From Actinoplanes sp. M2I2 (GTDB taxonomy: Bacteria; Actinomycetota; Actinomycetes; Mycobacteriales; Micromonosporaceae), in NCBI RefSeq assembly GCF_023544445.1, contig NZ_JALPVJ010000007.1, forward strand, positions 186,001 through 250,000: 64,000 bases of DNA. The letters run 5' to 3'. How positions within the stretch are numbered: position 1 is the first letter of the stretch; each line of letters begins with the position of its first letter. This document shows positions 36,590-44,831 of this stretch, one piece after another. Under the pieces are notes generated by a model. It was given only the letters and a program-made list of their open reading frames with translations, was not told the origin of the DNA and did no database searches. The position numbers were made by a program, and so were the translations under genes.

Positions 36590-37155
36590 AGACCCTGTTC
36601 CCCCCGTACGCCCACCCGTCGCCCGGACTGCCGCTGGACGCCGACACCTGGATCGTCCGCGACGTGCCCGGCGAACGACGCTCCCTGCACCAGTCGCTGG
36701 GGCGCATCGACCTGGACTGGGGCAGCCGCTCGCTGGCCGACGTGCTGGCCGACGTGGACGCCTGGCGGGCCGACGGCGCCGAGGGGCTGTTCCTCGACCG
36801 GGCGCCGGCCGGCTCGGGCGGGGTCGGGCCGGTCGCGCTGACCGTGCGCCTGGCCGCCCGCCGCGGGCTGCACCGCATCGTGCTCAACCCGGGCGTGCCG
36901 ACCCATCCGCTCTACCGCGACCTGGGCGTGCGGATCTGCACGTTCGAGGGTCCGTGGTCGGCCTATCAGAACTGGGACGGCGACGGCTCGCGTCCCGGGG
37001 ACGGCCACCTCGTGCACGGCGTGCCGACCGCCCTGCTCACCGCCGCCCGCCGCCTGATGGGCCGGCGCGGGGCGGGGTTCGGGCTGGCCACCGACGCCGG
37101 CCCGAACGTCAGCGCAGAATCGCTCGCGGGCGGGGCTGGCAACGCGGACAGCTGA
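36586..37155 (+). CDS. Spherulin-4-like glycosidase-fold protein
   Basis: The 189-residue protein resembles spherulation-specific family 4 / Sph3-type TIM-barrel proteins (endo-galactosaminidase-like): [10 protein letters not shown] at the N-terminus, [53 protein letters not shown] and [16 protein letters not shown] near the end. The usual FfDE motif reads FLDR here, so one acidic residue is absent; the Glu of TFEG is present. No signal peptide is seen, so action inside the cell or on a membrane-linked chain is likely. The start GTG has GGAGA and overlaps the upstream stop. The last 47 bases overlap the end of mutM on the other strand, and the tail is short for the family. Confidence 0.65.
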   Translation: MKTLFPPYAHPSPGLPLDADTWIVRDVPGERRSLHQSLGRIDLDWGSRSLADVLADVDAWRADGAEGLFLDRAPAGSGGVGPVALTVRLAARRGLHRIVLNPGVPTHPLYRDLGVRICTFEGPWSAYQNWDGDGSRPGDGHLVHGVPTALLTAARRLMGRRGAGFGLATDAGPNVSAESLAGGAGNADS

Positions 37156-37963
37156 ACGAGGAGCGGTTCATGAACTGCTCCCGGCGCATCGGTGTGCCGC
37201 AACGGTGGCACGGCTGACCTTCCCGGCCGTACGCGTTGAGCGAGCGGTCGAAGTAGCCGCTCTCCCCGTTCACGTTGACATACAGCTCGTCGAAGCTCGT
37301 CCCGCCGGCGACGATCGCCTCGCCGAGCACGTCGCGGACGTGGGCGAGCAGACGGCGTACGGCCGGCCGGGTCAATTGATCTGTCGGCCGGGCGCCGTGG
37401 AGCTGGGCCCGCCACAGCGCCTCGTCGGCGTAGATGTTGCCCACGCCCGAAATCAGCGTCTGGTCGAGCAGGGCCCGCTTGACCTCGGTGTGCTTGCCGC
37501 GCAGCCTGGCGACGAACGCCTCGTCGTCGAAGAGCGGGTCCATCGGGTCCCGGGCGATGTGCGCGATCTCGTCGGGCAGCTCGGCGCCGCCCTCCGAAAC
37601 GGACAGTCCGCCGAACGTGCGCTGGTCGACGAAGCGCAGCTCGGGGCCGCCGTCGGTGAACGTGAACCGGATGCGGAGGTGTTTCTCGTCCTCGGCCTCG
37701 GCCGGCTGCATCAGCAACTGGCCGCTCATGCCCAGGTGCCCGATGATCGCGTCGCCCGAGTCGAGCGGGAACCAGAGGTACTTGCCGCGGCGGGACACGT
37801 CGGCGATGGTGCGCCCGGTCAGCAGGGCGATGAAGTGGGCGTCACCGGTCAGGTGCCGGCGGATGGCCCGGGGGTGGTGCACCTCGACGGTCCTGATCGT
37901 CCGGCCGGCCACCCACTTGGCCAGCCCTTGCCGCACGGTCTCGACCTCGGGCAGCTCAGGCAC
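37109..37963 (-). CDS. mutM: Formamidopyrimidine-DNA glycosylase
   Basis: This base-excision repair glycosylase/AP lyase removes 8-oxoguanine and formamidopyrimidines. The 284-residue protein starts with [10 protein letters not shown] (catalytic Pro after Met removal), has RRGKYLWF (Lys), the helix-two-turn-helix segment [15 protein letters not shown], and a C-terminal zinc finger CHRCGTPM ... FSCPRCQ. Length and motifs are normal. It lies beyond rnc and a PIG-V-like gene in the same direction. Its 3' end overlaps the convergent spherulin-like gene by 47 bases. Confidence 0.97.
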   Translation of the reverse strand: MPELPEVETVRQGLAKWVAGRTIRTVEVHHPRAIRRHLTGDAHFIALLTGRTIADVSRRGKYLWFPLDSGDAIIGHLGMSGQLLMQPAEAEDEKHLRIRFTFTDGGPELRFVDQRTFGGLSVSEGGAELPDEIAHIARDPMDPLFDDEAFVARLRGKHTEVKRALLDQTLISGVGNIYADEALWRAQLHGARPTDQLTRPAVRRLLAHVRDVLGEAIVAGGTSFDELYVNVNGESGYFDRSLNAYGREGQPCHRCGTPMRREQFMNRSSFSCPRCQPRPRAILR

Positions 37964-37979
37964 TGCTTCTCCTCAGGAC

Positions 37980-39155
37980 TCACAGGGTGTAGGGCCAGAC
38001 GGCGACAAGATAGGCGCCGTACCACAGGCCGAACAATGCCCAGGCCACGATCGATACCACGGCGACCCGCGGCCGGGCCCGGGCGGCGGCCACCGCGGCG
38101 GGCAGCAGGGTCAACAGTACGGGGACCAGCAGCCGGGGCTTCGAGTGGTAGAAACCGGCCTGGCCGTAGACGAGCACCATGGCGATGACCCCGTAGACGG
38201 CCAGCGGCGGCCAGGGTCGCTGGGCCAGCGCGACACCGGCGGCGGCCAGGGCGGCGAGCAGGATCAGGGCCACGCTGACCGGCACCCAGCCGTCGCCGGT
38301 GCTCAGCGTCGACGTCACGAACGACACCGTGCTGGACCCGAAGTCGAAGGCGGTGCCCCAGCCGGCGGCCTGGATACGGAACCACGCCGCGGGGTCGCCG
38401 ACCCGCCAGCCCACCCAGGTCAGGAACAGCGGGACCCCGGCGAGCGCCACGGCCGCGGCCCCGATCGGCTGCCAGGCCTTCGCGCGGGACTCCCGGACGG
38501 CCAGCAGCGCGGCCACGGCCAGAGCCACGGCCGCGGCGGCGCCGGTCGGGCGGGTCAGCGCGGTCAGCAGCCCGAGCAGCCCGGCCGCCCACCACACGCG
38601 GCGATGGGCAGCGACCAGCATCCCGGCCACCAGGGCCAGGAAGATCCCCTCCGAGTACGCCATGGAGAACACCACGGCGACCGGGGCGCTGCAGCAGATC
38701 GCGACCAGCGCCCACCCGGTCCGCTTGCCGTAGAGCGACGTGCCGAGCAGGTGCAGCGCCACCGCGGCGCCGACCGAGGCCAGCCAGGCGACCACGAGCG
38801 CGGCCGTCGGCGCGGCGATGCCGAGCGCCGCCACGAGCCGGATCAGCATCGGATAGACCGGGAAGAAGGCCAGCTCGTTGCCCTGGAGCTGGCCGCCCTC
38901 GTACGTGTAGCCGTGCGGATAGCCGTCGACGGCGACCCGCAGGAACCACCCGGCGTCCCAGATCAGCAGTCGTTGGCGAATACCGGTCGGGCTGTCGGAG
39001 GCGGCGTCCAGCCAGGCCAGCATGATCAGCTGGCCGACGCGGGTGAGCGCGAAGATGCCCACCGCGATCCCGATGCCCCGCCAGGCGCCGGCCAGGTCCC
39101 AGAGCCGGGGCCGTTCCGCCTCCTCGGCCCGGTCGTCGGTCACCGACCGGCTCAC
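37980..39155 (-). CDS. PIG-V-like membrane mannosyltransferase
   Basis: This 391-residue GT-C-type membrane protein resembles bacterial relatives of GPI mannosyltransferase PIG-V, which use polyprenyl-phosphate-mannose. After the first membrane segment comes [18 protein letters not shown] with the conserved acidic WD, then [17 protein letters not shown] and [13 protein letters not shown], all typical of the family, and about ten hydrophobic segments. The GTG start at 39155 overlaps the rnc stop (GTGA). Lying between rnc and mutM, where Streptomyces has none that I recall, it looks like a lineage-specific addition to the operon. The acceptor is unknown. Confidence 0.82.
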   Translation of the reverse strand: MSRSVTDDRAEEAERPRLWDLAGAWRGIGIAVGIFALTRVGQLIMLAWLDAASDSPTGIRQRLLIWDAGWFLRVAVDGYPHGYTYEGGQLQGNELAFFPVYPMLIRLVAALGIAAPTAALVVAWLASVGAAVALHLLGTSLYGKRTGWALVAICCSAPVAVVFSMAYSEGIFLALVAGMLVAAHRRVWWAAGLLGLLTALTRPTGAAAAVALAVAALLAVRESRAKAWQPIGAAAVALAGVPLFLTWVGWRVGDPAAWFRIQAAGWGTAFDFGSSTVSFVTSTLSTGDGWVPVSVALILLAALAAAGVALAQRPWPPLAVYGVIAMVLVYGQAGFYHSKPRLLVPVLLTLLPAAVAAARARPRVAVVSIVAWALFGLWYGAYLVAVWPYTL

Positions 39156-39946
39156 TCGTCGCCCTTGGCCCGCTCGCCGGTCTCGGGCTCGGCCTCGGGG
39201 GCCCGGCTCTTGTCGAGCAGGCTGCCGTCGGGTTCGCTGGTGCGCTCGGTGAGGATGCGCCACGCGGCCGCGGCGGCCCGCTGCTCGGCCTGCTTCTTGC
39301 TGCGTCCCTCGGAGCCGCCGTAGCGCTCGCCGGCCACGACCACCCAGGCGGTGAACGTCTTGGCGTGGTCGGGACCGGAGTCCTCGATCACGTAGTCGGG
39401 CACGCCGAGGCCGAGCGCCGCGGTCAGCTCCTGGAGGCTGGTCTTCCAGTCGAGCGCGGCGCCGCGCCCGGCCGATTCGGCCATCAGCGGGTCGAACAGC
39501 CGGTGGATCACGTCGGCGGCCACGTCCAGGCCGTGCTCGAGATAGATCGCGCCGAGCAGCGCCTCGAGCGTGTCGGCCAGGATGCTCGCCTTGTCGCGCC
39601 CGCCGGTCGTCTCCTCGCCCTTGCCGAGCAGCAGGTGCCGGCCCAACCCGTACTCGCCGAGGTCGCGGGCCACGTCGGCCAGCGCGTGCATGTTGACCAC
39701 GCTGGCCCGCAGCTTGGCCAGCTGACCCTCGGGCAGGTCCGGGTGGTTGTGGAAGAGCGCCGAGGTGATCACGACGCCGAGCACCGAGTCGCCCAGGAAC
39801 TCGAGGCGCTCGTTGGTCGGCAGGCCACCGTTCTCGTACGCGTACGAGCGGTGGGTGAGGGCCCGCTCGAGCAGCTCGGGCTCGAGCGGAACGCCGAAGG
39901 CCTCCTCCAGCGGCAGGGTCGGCGGCCGGCGGCGCTTGTCATTCAT
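39152..39946 (-). CDS. rnc: Ribonuclease III
   Basis: This double-stranded-RNA endonuclease processes rRNA and regulates mRNA. The 264-residue protein has the signature [15 protein letters not shown] around residue 40, the second acidic helix ([15 protein letters not shown]) and a C-terminal dsRNA-binding domain ([14 protein letters not shown] ... [13 protein letters not shown]), then an acidic, disordered tail of about 30 residues. GAGGTG precedes the ATG at 39946. The first eight bases overlap the end of plsX, and rpmF-plsX-rnc is the standard order. Confidence 0.97.
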   Translation of the reverse strand: MNDKRRRPPTLPLEEAFGVPLEPELLERALTHRSYAYENGGLPTNERLEFLGDSVLGVVITSALFHNHPDLPEGQLAKLRASVVNMHALADVARDLGEYGLGRHLLLGKGEETTGGRDKASILADTLEALLGAIYLEHGLDVAADVIHRLFDPLMAESAGRGAALDWKTSLQELTAALGLGVPDYVIEDSGPDHAKTFTAWVVVAGERYGGSEGRSKKQAEQRAAAAAWRILTERTSEPDGSLLDKSRAPEAEPETGERAKGDE

Positions 39947-40946
39947 GGGGGACACCTCGTTGTGTGTGGATCTCGGCCATCGCCGCGACCGCGGCTTGGC
40001 GATGAAGCTGGGCGGCGAAGGCGATGCCGGCGGCGAGCTCCGCGGCCGAGGCGGCGCCGTGGCAGACCACCACGAGGCCCTCGACACCGAGCAGCACGGC
40101 GGCGCGGGGCAGGGAGCCCTGCGGCGGGCCGAGTTCGGCGTACGCCGTCTCGAGCCCCTTGAGCAGCACGTTCCCGGTGAAACCGTCGGTCACGACCACA
40201 TCGGCGACCGCGCCGGTGACCACGTCGTTGCCCTCGACCAGGCCGATGTAACGCCCCCCGCCGGGCAGGTCGAGGTCGGCGAGCAGGGGTGGAAGGGCGC
40301 GGCGGAGACGGTCGCCCTTGCCGCGCTCGGTGCCGATGGTCAGCAACCCGACGCGCGGCTCGGCGATCCCGTGGACCACCGAGGCGTACGCGGAGCCCAG
40401 CCGGGCGTGCATGGCGACGGTGTCCTCGTCGGGGTCGACCGAGGAGCCCACGTCGAGCAGCACCAGCCGGCCGGCCGTCGTGGGCAGCACGGCCGCGAGC
40501 GGTGGACGGCGTACGCCGGGACGACGGCCCAGCCCGAGCGCGGCCGAGGTCACGGTGGCGCCGGTGTTGCCGGCGGAGAGAACGGCGTCCGCGTCGCCCT
40601 GCGCGACCGCCAGCACGGCGGAGCGCACCCCGGACTCGACCCAGCTCTCCACGCGATCGCCGGGAGCGATCGCCAGCGTGCTGATCCTGCCCCGATCGGC
40701 CAAGGGGAGGGCAGCACGAAGCTCGTCGGCAGCTTCGAGCGGGCCGACGAGCAACAGATGGAGGGCCGGGTCGGCCTGACAGGCGAGCAGAGCGCCGTCA
40801 ACCACGACGGCGGGAGCGTGGTCCCCGCCGAGGAGGTCGACGGCGATCCGCGCGATGCCCGGGTCCCCGACAGTCACCTGTCCGGGAGCCCGGGCACCGC
40901 TCGGTCGCGGGTGCTCAGGCGCGACCCGCCCGACAGGGCGAGTCAC
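39939..40946 (-). CDS. plsX: Phosphate acyltransferase PlsX
   Basis: PlsX makes acyl-phosphate from acyl-ACP for the first step of phospholipid synthesis. The 335-residue protein shows [62 protein letters not shown] and [17 protein letters not shown]. The GTG at 40946 is used; the first 30 residues are an extra Pro/Arg-rich lead not needed by the fold, and a GTG just before [13 protein letters not shown] is a possible true start. It lies behind rpmF by 12 bases. Confidence 0.95.
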   Translation of the reverse strand: MTRPVGRVAPEHPRPSGARAPGQVTVGDPGIARIAVDLLGGDHAPAVVVDGALLACQADPALHLLLVGPLEAADELRAALPLADRGRISTLAIAPGDRVESWVESGVRSAVLAVAQGDADAVLSAGNTGATVTSAALGLGRRPGVRRPPLAAVLPTTAGRLVLLDVGSSVDPDEDTVAMHARLGSAYASVVHGIAEPRVGLLTIGTERGKGDRLRRALPPLLADLDLPGGGRYIGLVEGNDVVTGAVADVVVTDGFTGNVLLKGLETAYAELGPPQGSLPRAAVLLGVEGLVVVCHGAASAAELAAGIAFAAQLHRQAAVAAMAEIHTQRGVPHE

Positions 40947-40958
40947 AGTGAGCGCGGC

Positions 40959-41132
40959 TCAGACCTCGAGGACCTGACGGCCGTTGTAGGTGCCGCAGAC
41001 CCCGCACGCAGTGTGCGGCAGGTGCGGCGACTTGCACTGGGGGCAAGCCACGGTCTGGACCGCGGTCGCCTTCCAGTTCGCCCGGCGGGACCGGGTGTTA
41101 CTGCGCGACATCTTGCGCTTGGGGACGGCCAC
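40959..41132 (-). CDS. rpmF: 50S ribosomal protein L32 (zinc-binding form)
   Basis: This 57-residue ribosomal protein starts at GTG 41132 with GAGGAG upstream. [20 protein letters not shown] is the usual N-terminus. The CPQC and CGVC pairs form a zinc ribbon, so this is the C+ version rather than the zinc-independent paralogue induced under zinc limitation. It sits five bases behind the DUF177 gene and before plsX, the usual bacterial arrangement. Confidence 0.97.
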   Translation of the reverse strand: MAVPKRKMSRSNTRSRRANWKATAVQTVACPQCKSPHLPHTACGVCGTYNGRQVLEV

Positions 41133-41137
41133 GGTAC

Positions 41138-41734
41138 CTACTCCTCAGAATCTTGCTGCGGCGAAGCCGTCTTGGACGGCTCAGTCGAAATGGTGCGCAA
41201 AGCGGCCCAGCGGGCGTCGACGACCTCGTGGCTGTGATCCGCCGGAAGGTCGTCGAAGTGCACCCCGCACTCGGGGCACAGGCCGGGACAATCCGGCCGG
41301 CACAGCGGGTTGGTCGGCAGCGTCAGCACTACCGCGTCCCGCAACGCCGGCTCCAGGTCGAACAGGTCGCCCTGCATCCGGCCCACCTCGTCCTCGTCCG
41401 TCGTCTCCTCGGTGGTGCTGTCCGCGTACGCGAACAACTCCGCGATCTTGACGTCGAAGGACTCGTTGATCTCGTTGAGGCAGCGACCGCACTCGCCGGT
41501 GAGCGAGCCGCGGGCGTTGCCGCTGACATAGACCCCTTCGGAGACCGACGTGAGCGTCATGTCGAGCTCGACGTCCGACCCCACGGGGACCGAGACCAGC
41601 TCCAGGCCGAGGTCCTCCGGTGCCGGGATCACCCTTTTCAGGGCACGCGTCGCACCAGGCTGCCGTGGGAGTTTCGTCGTGTCGACGACGAGTGGCTGCC
41701 TGGGGTCCAGGTGTGACTGTGGTGACTTGGGCAT
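41138..41734 (-). CDS. DUF177 (YceD) family protein
   Basis: This 198-residue DUF177/YceD protein is found next to rpmF in most bacteria and is implicated in 23S rRNA accumulation in plants and bacteria. Visible hallmarks are [16 protein letters not shown] (CxxC) in the middle, the acidic stretch after FAYADS, and [16 protein letters not shown] with four Cys near residue 155. It leads the DUF177-rpmF-plsX-rnc operon. The exact biochemical role is unsettled. Confidence 0.92.
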   Translation of the reverse strand: MPKSPQSHLDPRQPLVVDTTKLPRQPGATRALKRVIPAPEDLGLELVSVPVGSDVELDMTLTSVSEGVYVSGNARGSLTGECGRCLNEINESFDVKIAELFAYADSTTEETTDEDEVGRMQGDLFDLEPALRDAVVLTLPTNPLCRPDCPGLCPECGVHFDDLPADHSHEVVDARWAALRTISTEPSKTASPQQDSEE

Positions 41735-41813
41735 CGTTCTTCCTCAGCCATGGGTAGGCCGACAGAAAAGGTTACCTGAGCTGCCGCCGTACCGTCGAAT
41801 CCGGGTCGTGTGC

Positions 41814-41837
41814 GCCCGGACTCGTCACGAGCCGGGC
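41814..41837 (-). terminator. Hairpin terminator after the DivIVA-like gene
   Basis: The stem GCCCGG-CTCG / CGAG-CCGGGC has one bulged base and a 3-base loop. It lies five bases beyond the stop of the gene at 41842-42339. No T-run follows, so its strength is uncertain. Confidence 0.5.
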
Positions 41838-41841
41838 TTAG

Positions 41842-42339
41842 TTAGAACGGCAGAGGACGCTCGCTGTCTTCCCCCTGGAAGGTTCCGATCTCGCGGAGCG
41901 CGTGCATCTTGTCCCGGCCACGCTCTATCGACGCCAGCGCCCGGGTCAGGAACTGCTCGAAGTTGGCCAGGGCGGTGTCGACGTAGTCGTCGACCTCCTC
42001 CCGCAGGCGCTGGGCTTCGGTGCGGGCCTCGGCCACGATACGGGCGCCCTCGTGCTCGGCCGACACGGTGATCTCGTTGACCGAGACCAGCCGGGAGTGT
42101 TCGGTCTCACCCTCGCTGATGATCCGGTCGGCCTCACGACGGCCGGCCTCGATGATCCGGTCGCGCTCCTCGAGCACGGCGGCCGCCTTGCGCAGCTCGG
42201 ACGGGAGCTCGGCGCGCAGATCGTCGAGACGCTCGATCATCTCGCCCCGGTCGTACATGAAATTGGTCCGCGACATGGGCACGGAGCGCGCTTCCTGCAC
42301 GAGCTCGATGATCTCGTCGATGCGGTCGAGCGGATCCAC
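41842..42339 (-). CDS. DivIVA-like coiled-coil protein
   Basis: This 165-residue, mostly helical protein is rich in Glu, Arg and Ala with a long central coiled coil (ELRKAAAVLEERDRIIEAGRREADRII, EGARIVAEARTEAQRLREEVDDYVDTALANFEQFL). The motif IISEGETEHSRLVS is typical of the short DivIVA/ATP-synthase-B-like proteins conserved between coaD and rpmF in actinobacteria. These are thought to act in wall growth or division, by analogy. GTG start at 42339, with GGAGGAG further upstream. Confidence 0.85.
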   Translation of the reverse strand: MDPLDRIDEIIELVQEARSVPMSRTNFMYDRGEMIERLDDLRAELPSELRKAAAVLEERDRIIEAGRREADRIISEGETEHSRLVSVNEITVSAEHEGARIVAEARTEAQRLREEVDDYVDTALANFEQFLTRALASIERGRDKMHALREIGTFQGEDSERPLPF

Positions 42340-42494
42340 CGGTGCCTCACTCCTCCATCCAACCGCCCCGTCCGCCCACCTTGAACCGGACCGAAGGCGT
42401 CTTCTGCCCCACGCTGCGTCGTGCGATCACGTTACTGCGTCACCGGCACAGCCGCGTCGGGCGCGCCGGTCACGCCGCGGCGCGGCGGCGGACC

Positions 42495-42970
<476 letters not shown>

Positions 42971-42974
<4 letters not shown>

Positions 42975-43534
42975 GATCGGCGACCGTACCAAAGTGTGGT
43001 CTCCCCGTAGCGCCGGCTGCGGTCGGCAGTGATGCCGTCCACCCAGGTCACCGCGCCACCGCGGGTGGCCCGCTCGAGGACGACGACGGCGCCGGGGGTC
43101 AGCCAGCCGAAGTCGATCAGGGATTGCTGCACGTCGATGAGGTCGCGGTCGGTCACCGCGTACGGCGGATCGGCGAACACGACGTCGTAGGTGCCCCCGT
43201 CGGGCGGCCCGGCGACGACCTGGGCGACCTTGCCGGTGATCAGCCGGGCGGCGTTGCCGAGGCGCAGCGTGACGATGTTGTCACGGATCACCCGGGCCGC
43301 ACGGGCGTCGGCCTCGACCAGCAGGGCATGGGCGGCGCCCCGGGAGAGAGCCTCGAGCCCGATCGCCCCGGAACCGGCGTAAAGATCCGCGAACCGGACG
43401 TCGGTCAGGTCGATCATCGAATCGAGGGCGCTGAAGAACGCCTCACGGACACGGTCCGATGTGGGCCGGGTCAGCGCACCGGCCGGAGCCGACAGTCGCC
43501 GGCCGCCATGCGCGCCCGCGATGATCCTGGTCAT
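42971..43534 (-). CDS. rsmD: 16S rRNA (guanine(966)-N(2))-methyltransferase RsmD
   Basis: RsmD methylates G966 of 16S rRNA. The 187-residue protein starts TRIIAGAHGGRRLSAP, has RPTSDRVREAFF, the SAM-binding DLYAGSGAIGLEALSRGA and the catalytic DPPY motif in VVFADPPYAV. The start ATG is well placed, and the stop overlaps coaD. Confidence 0.96.
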
Positions 43535-43667
43535 GGGCCCTCACGCGGTTCTGCGGTGAACACGAGTCGAAGCTACTTCACCACTTACCCACAGCGACGA
43601 GCGAGTGAACAATTCCGCAGCGGCCGACCACTCTGGGCGCCGGTCCAATTCCGCTAAGTCAGCGTAA

Positions 43668-44435
43668 ATCACGGATCAGCACCAACAGGAACGGCTCATC
43701 GGCTTCGCCGGTGTTGCGTTCTTCGCTTCCCCCGCCAGCGCTCACGGCAGCGACGTCAAGGGCGCCCCGTGGTGCGACACGGCCACCGGCGAGTGGGTCG
43801 TCGACTGGGAAGTGACCACCGACAACGGCAACCAGCCCGGTGCCGAGAAGTACCGCTTCCTCCTCGTCGAGGCGTCCCCGGCGCCGGTCGAGGGCATCGT
43901 CCACACCCCGGACGACGCCGACCCGGCCTTCCCGCACACGAGCAACGAGCCGCTCAAGGGCGTGCAGCGGGTTCCGGGCGACAGCAAGGTCGCCAAGCTC
44001 GAGGTCCAGGTCAAGTGGAGCGACGAGTGGACCGAGTACGAGCACCGCAAGGGCTTCGTCAAGTTCCGCGGCACGTGCTCCCAGCCGGAGACCCCGACCG
44101 CGAAGCCGGAAGCCTCTCTCGCCTCCTCCTGTGACGGCGTGACGGTCACCCTGACCAACGGCGAGGATGCCAAGACCGACGCCGAATTCGTCGTCGAGGG
44201 CTCGGGCGGCTTCGAGAAGAAGGTCACGGTCAAGGCCGGCGACAAGCCCGCCACGGTCGACATCCCCGCCGAGCAGGCGGCCAAGGTCGTCGTCACCGAG
44301 AAGTCGGGCGACAAGCCGCTCCTCGAGGGCAAGTGGCAGAAGCCCGCGGAGTGCACGCCGGTCGAGGGAAAGACCGAGATCGGCTACGACGTCACCTGTG
44401 ACTCGCTGGTCTTCGGCATCGACAACAGCGAGGGC
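43668..44435 (+). pseudogene. Decayed LPXTG-type surface protein, both ends missing
   Basis: The open frame after a stop at 43665 lacks a start codon but begins with the end of a signal peptide (LIGFAGVAFFASPASAHG). It continues as a secreted beta-rich protein: WCDTATGEWVVDWEVTTDNG, then a repeat-like domain SCDGVTVTLTNGEDAKTDAEF ... GDKPLLEGKWQKP and the start of another, YDVTCDSLVFGIDN. It is then cut at the terminator hairpin. Full-length relatives carry further domain, LPXTG sorting motif and membrane tail; all are absent. It reads as a gene that lost its start and its 3' third. Confidence 0.6.
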
Positions 44436-44478
44436 ACGAGAAAGGCGCGTCGGCTCCGGCCGGCGCGCCTTTCTCGTG
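44435..44478. terminator. Bidirectional terminator
   Basis: A 15-bp perfect stem (CACGAGAAAGGCGCG with its complement) is extended by an inner CGG/CCG, with a T-rich CCTTT(A) after the plus-strand arm. It sits between the decayed surface-protein gene and the end of the recG/DUF952 operon, serving both directions. Confidence 0.8.
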
Positions 44479-44483
44479 TGCCT

Positions 44484-44825
44484 TTACAGGGGCGGCGGCT
44501 GGAAGGAGCCGTCCGGCTCGGGGCGGTAATCGTGCACCGCGACCACCGCGCCGAGCGGCAGCGGGGCGTACAGATGGGGGAACGGGCTGCCGTCCGCCGC
44601 GGGTGGATCACCCTGTTCCCAGGTGATCGCGACCGGCAGCCGGGATTCGTCGATCACCAGCAGGAGAAGGTCGTCGCGGCCGCGGAACAGGGCGGTGGCG
44701 GGCACGTGTACCTGATGTTCGGTGGAGCAGTGGATGAAGCCCTGGGTGGCCAGGGTGTCGCCCTCATAGACGCCTCGCGCCCCCGCCGCCTCCCACGCTG
44801 CGCGCGGAACGATGTGCAGAATCAT
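44484..44825 (-). CDS. DUF952 family protein
   Basis: This 113-residue protein of the DUF952 family (glutathione S-transferase-like name in some databases) shows MILHIVPRAAWEAAG, YEGDTLATQGFIHCSTEHQ and the C-terminal PFPHLYAPLPLGAVVAV. The fold is ADP-ribosyltransferase-related as described for the family, but no activity is established. It lies six bases behind recG and ends at the shared terminator. Confidence 0.88.
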   Translation of the reverse strand: MILHIVPRAAWEAAGARGVYEGDTLATQGFIHCSTEHQVHVPATALFRGRDDLLLLVIDESRLPVAITWEQGDPPAADGSPFPHLYAPLPLGAVVAVHDYRPEPDGSFQPPPL

Positions 44826-44831
44826 CGGTGG

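Noticed and set aside
43742..44356. Minus-strand frame opposite the decayed surface protein
   Set aside because: No domain or start signal; the plus-strand frame has a signal-peptide end and beta-rich repeat domains.
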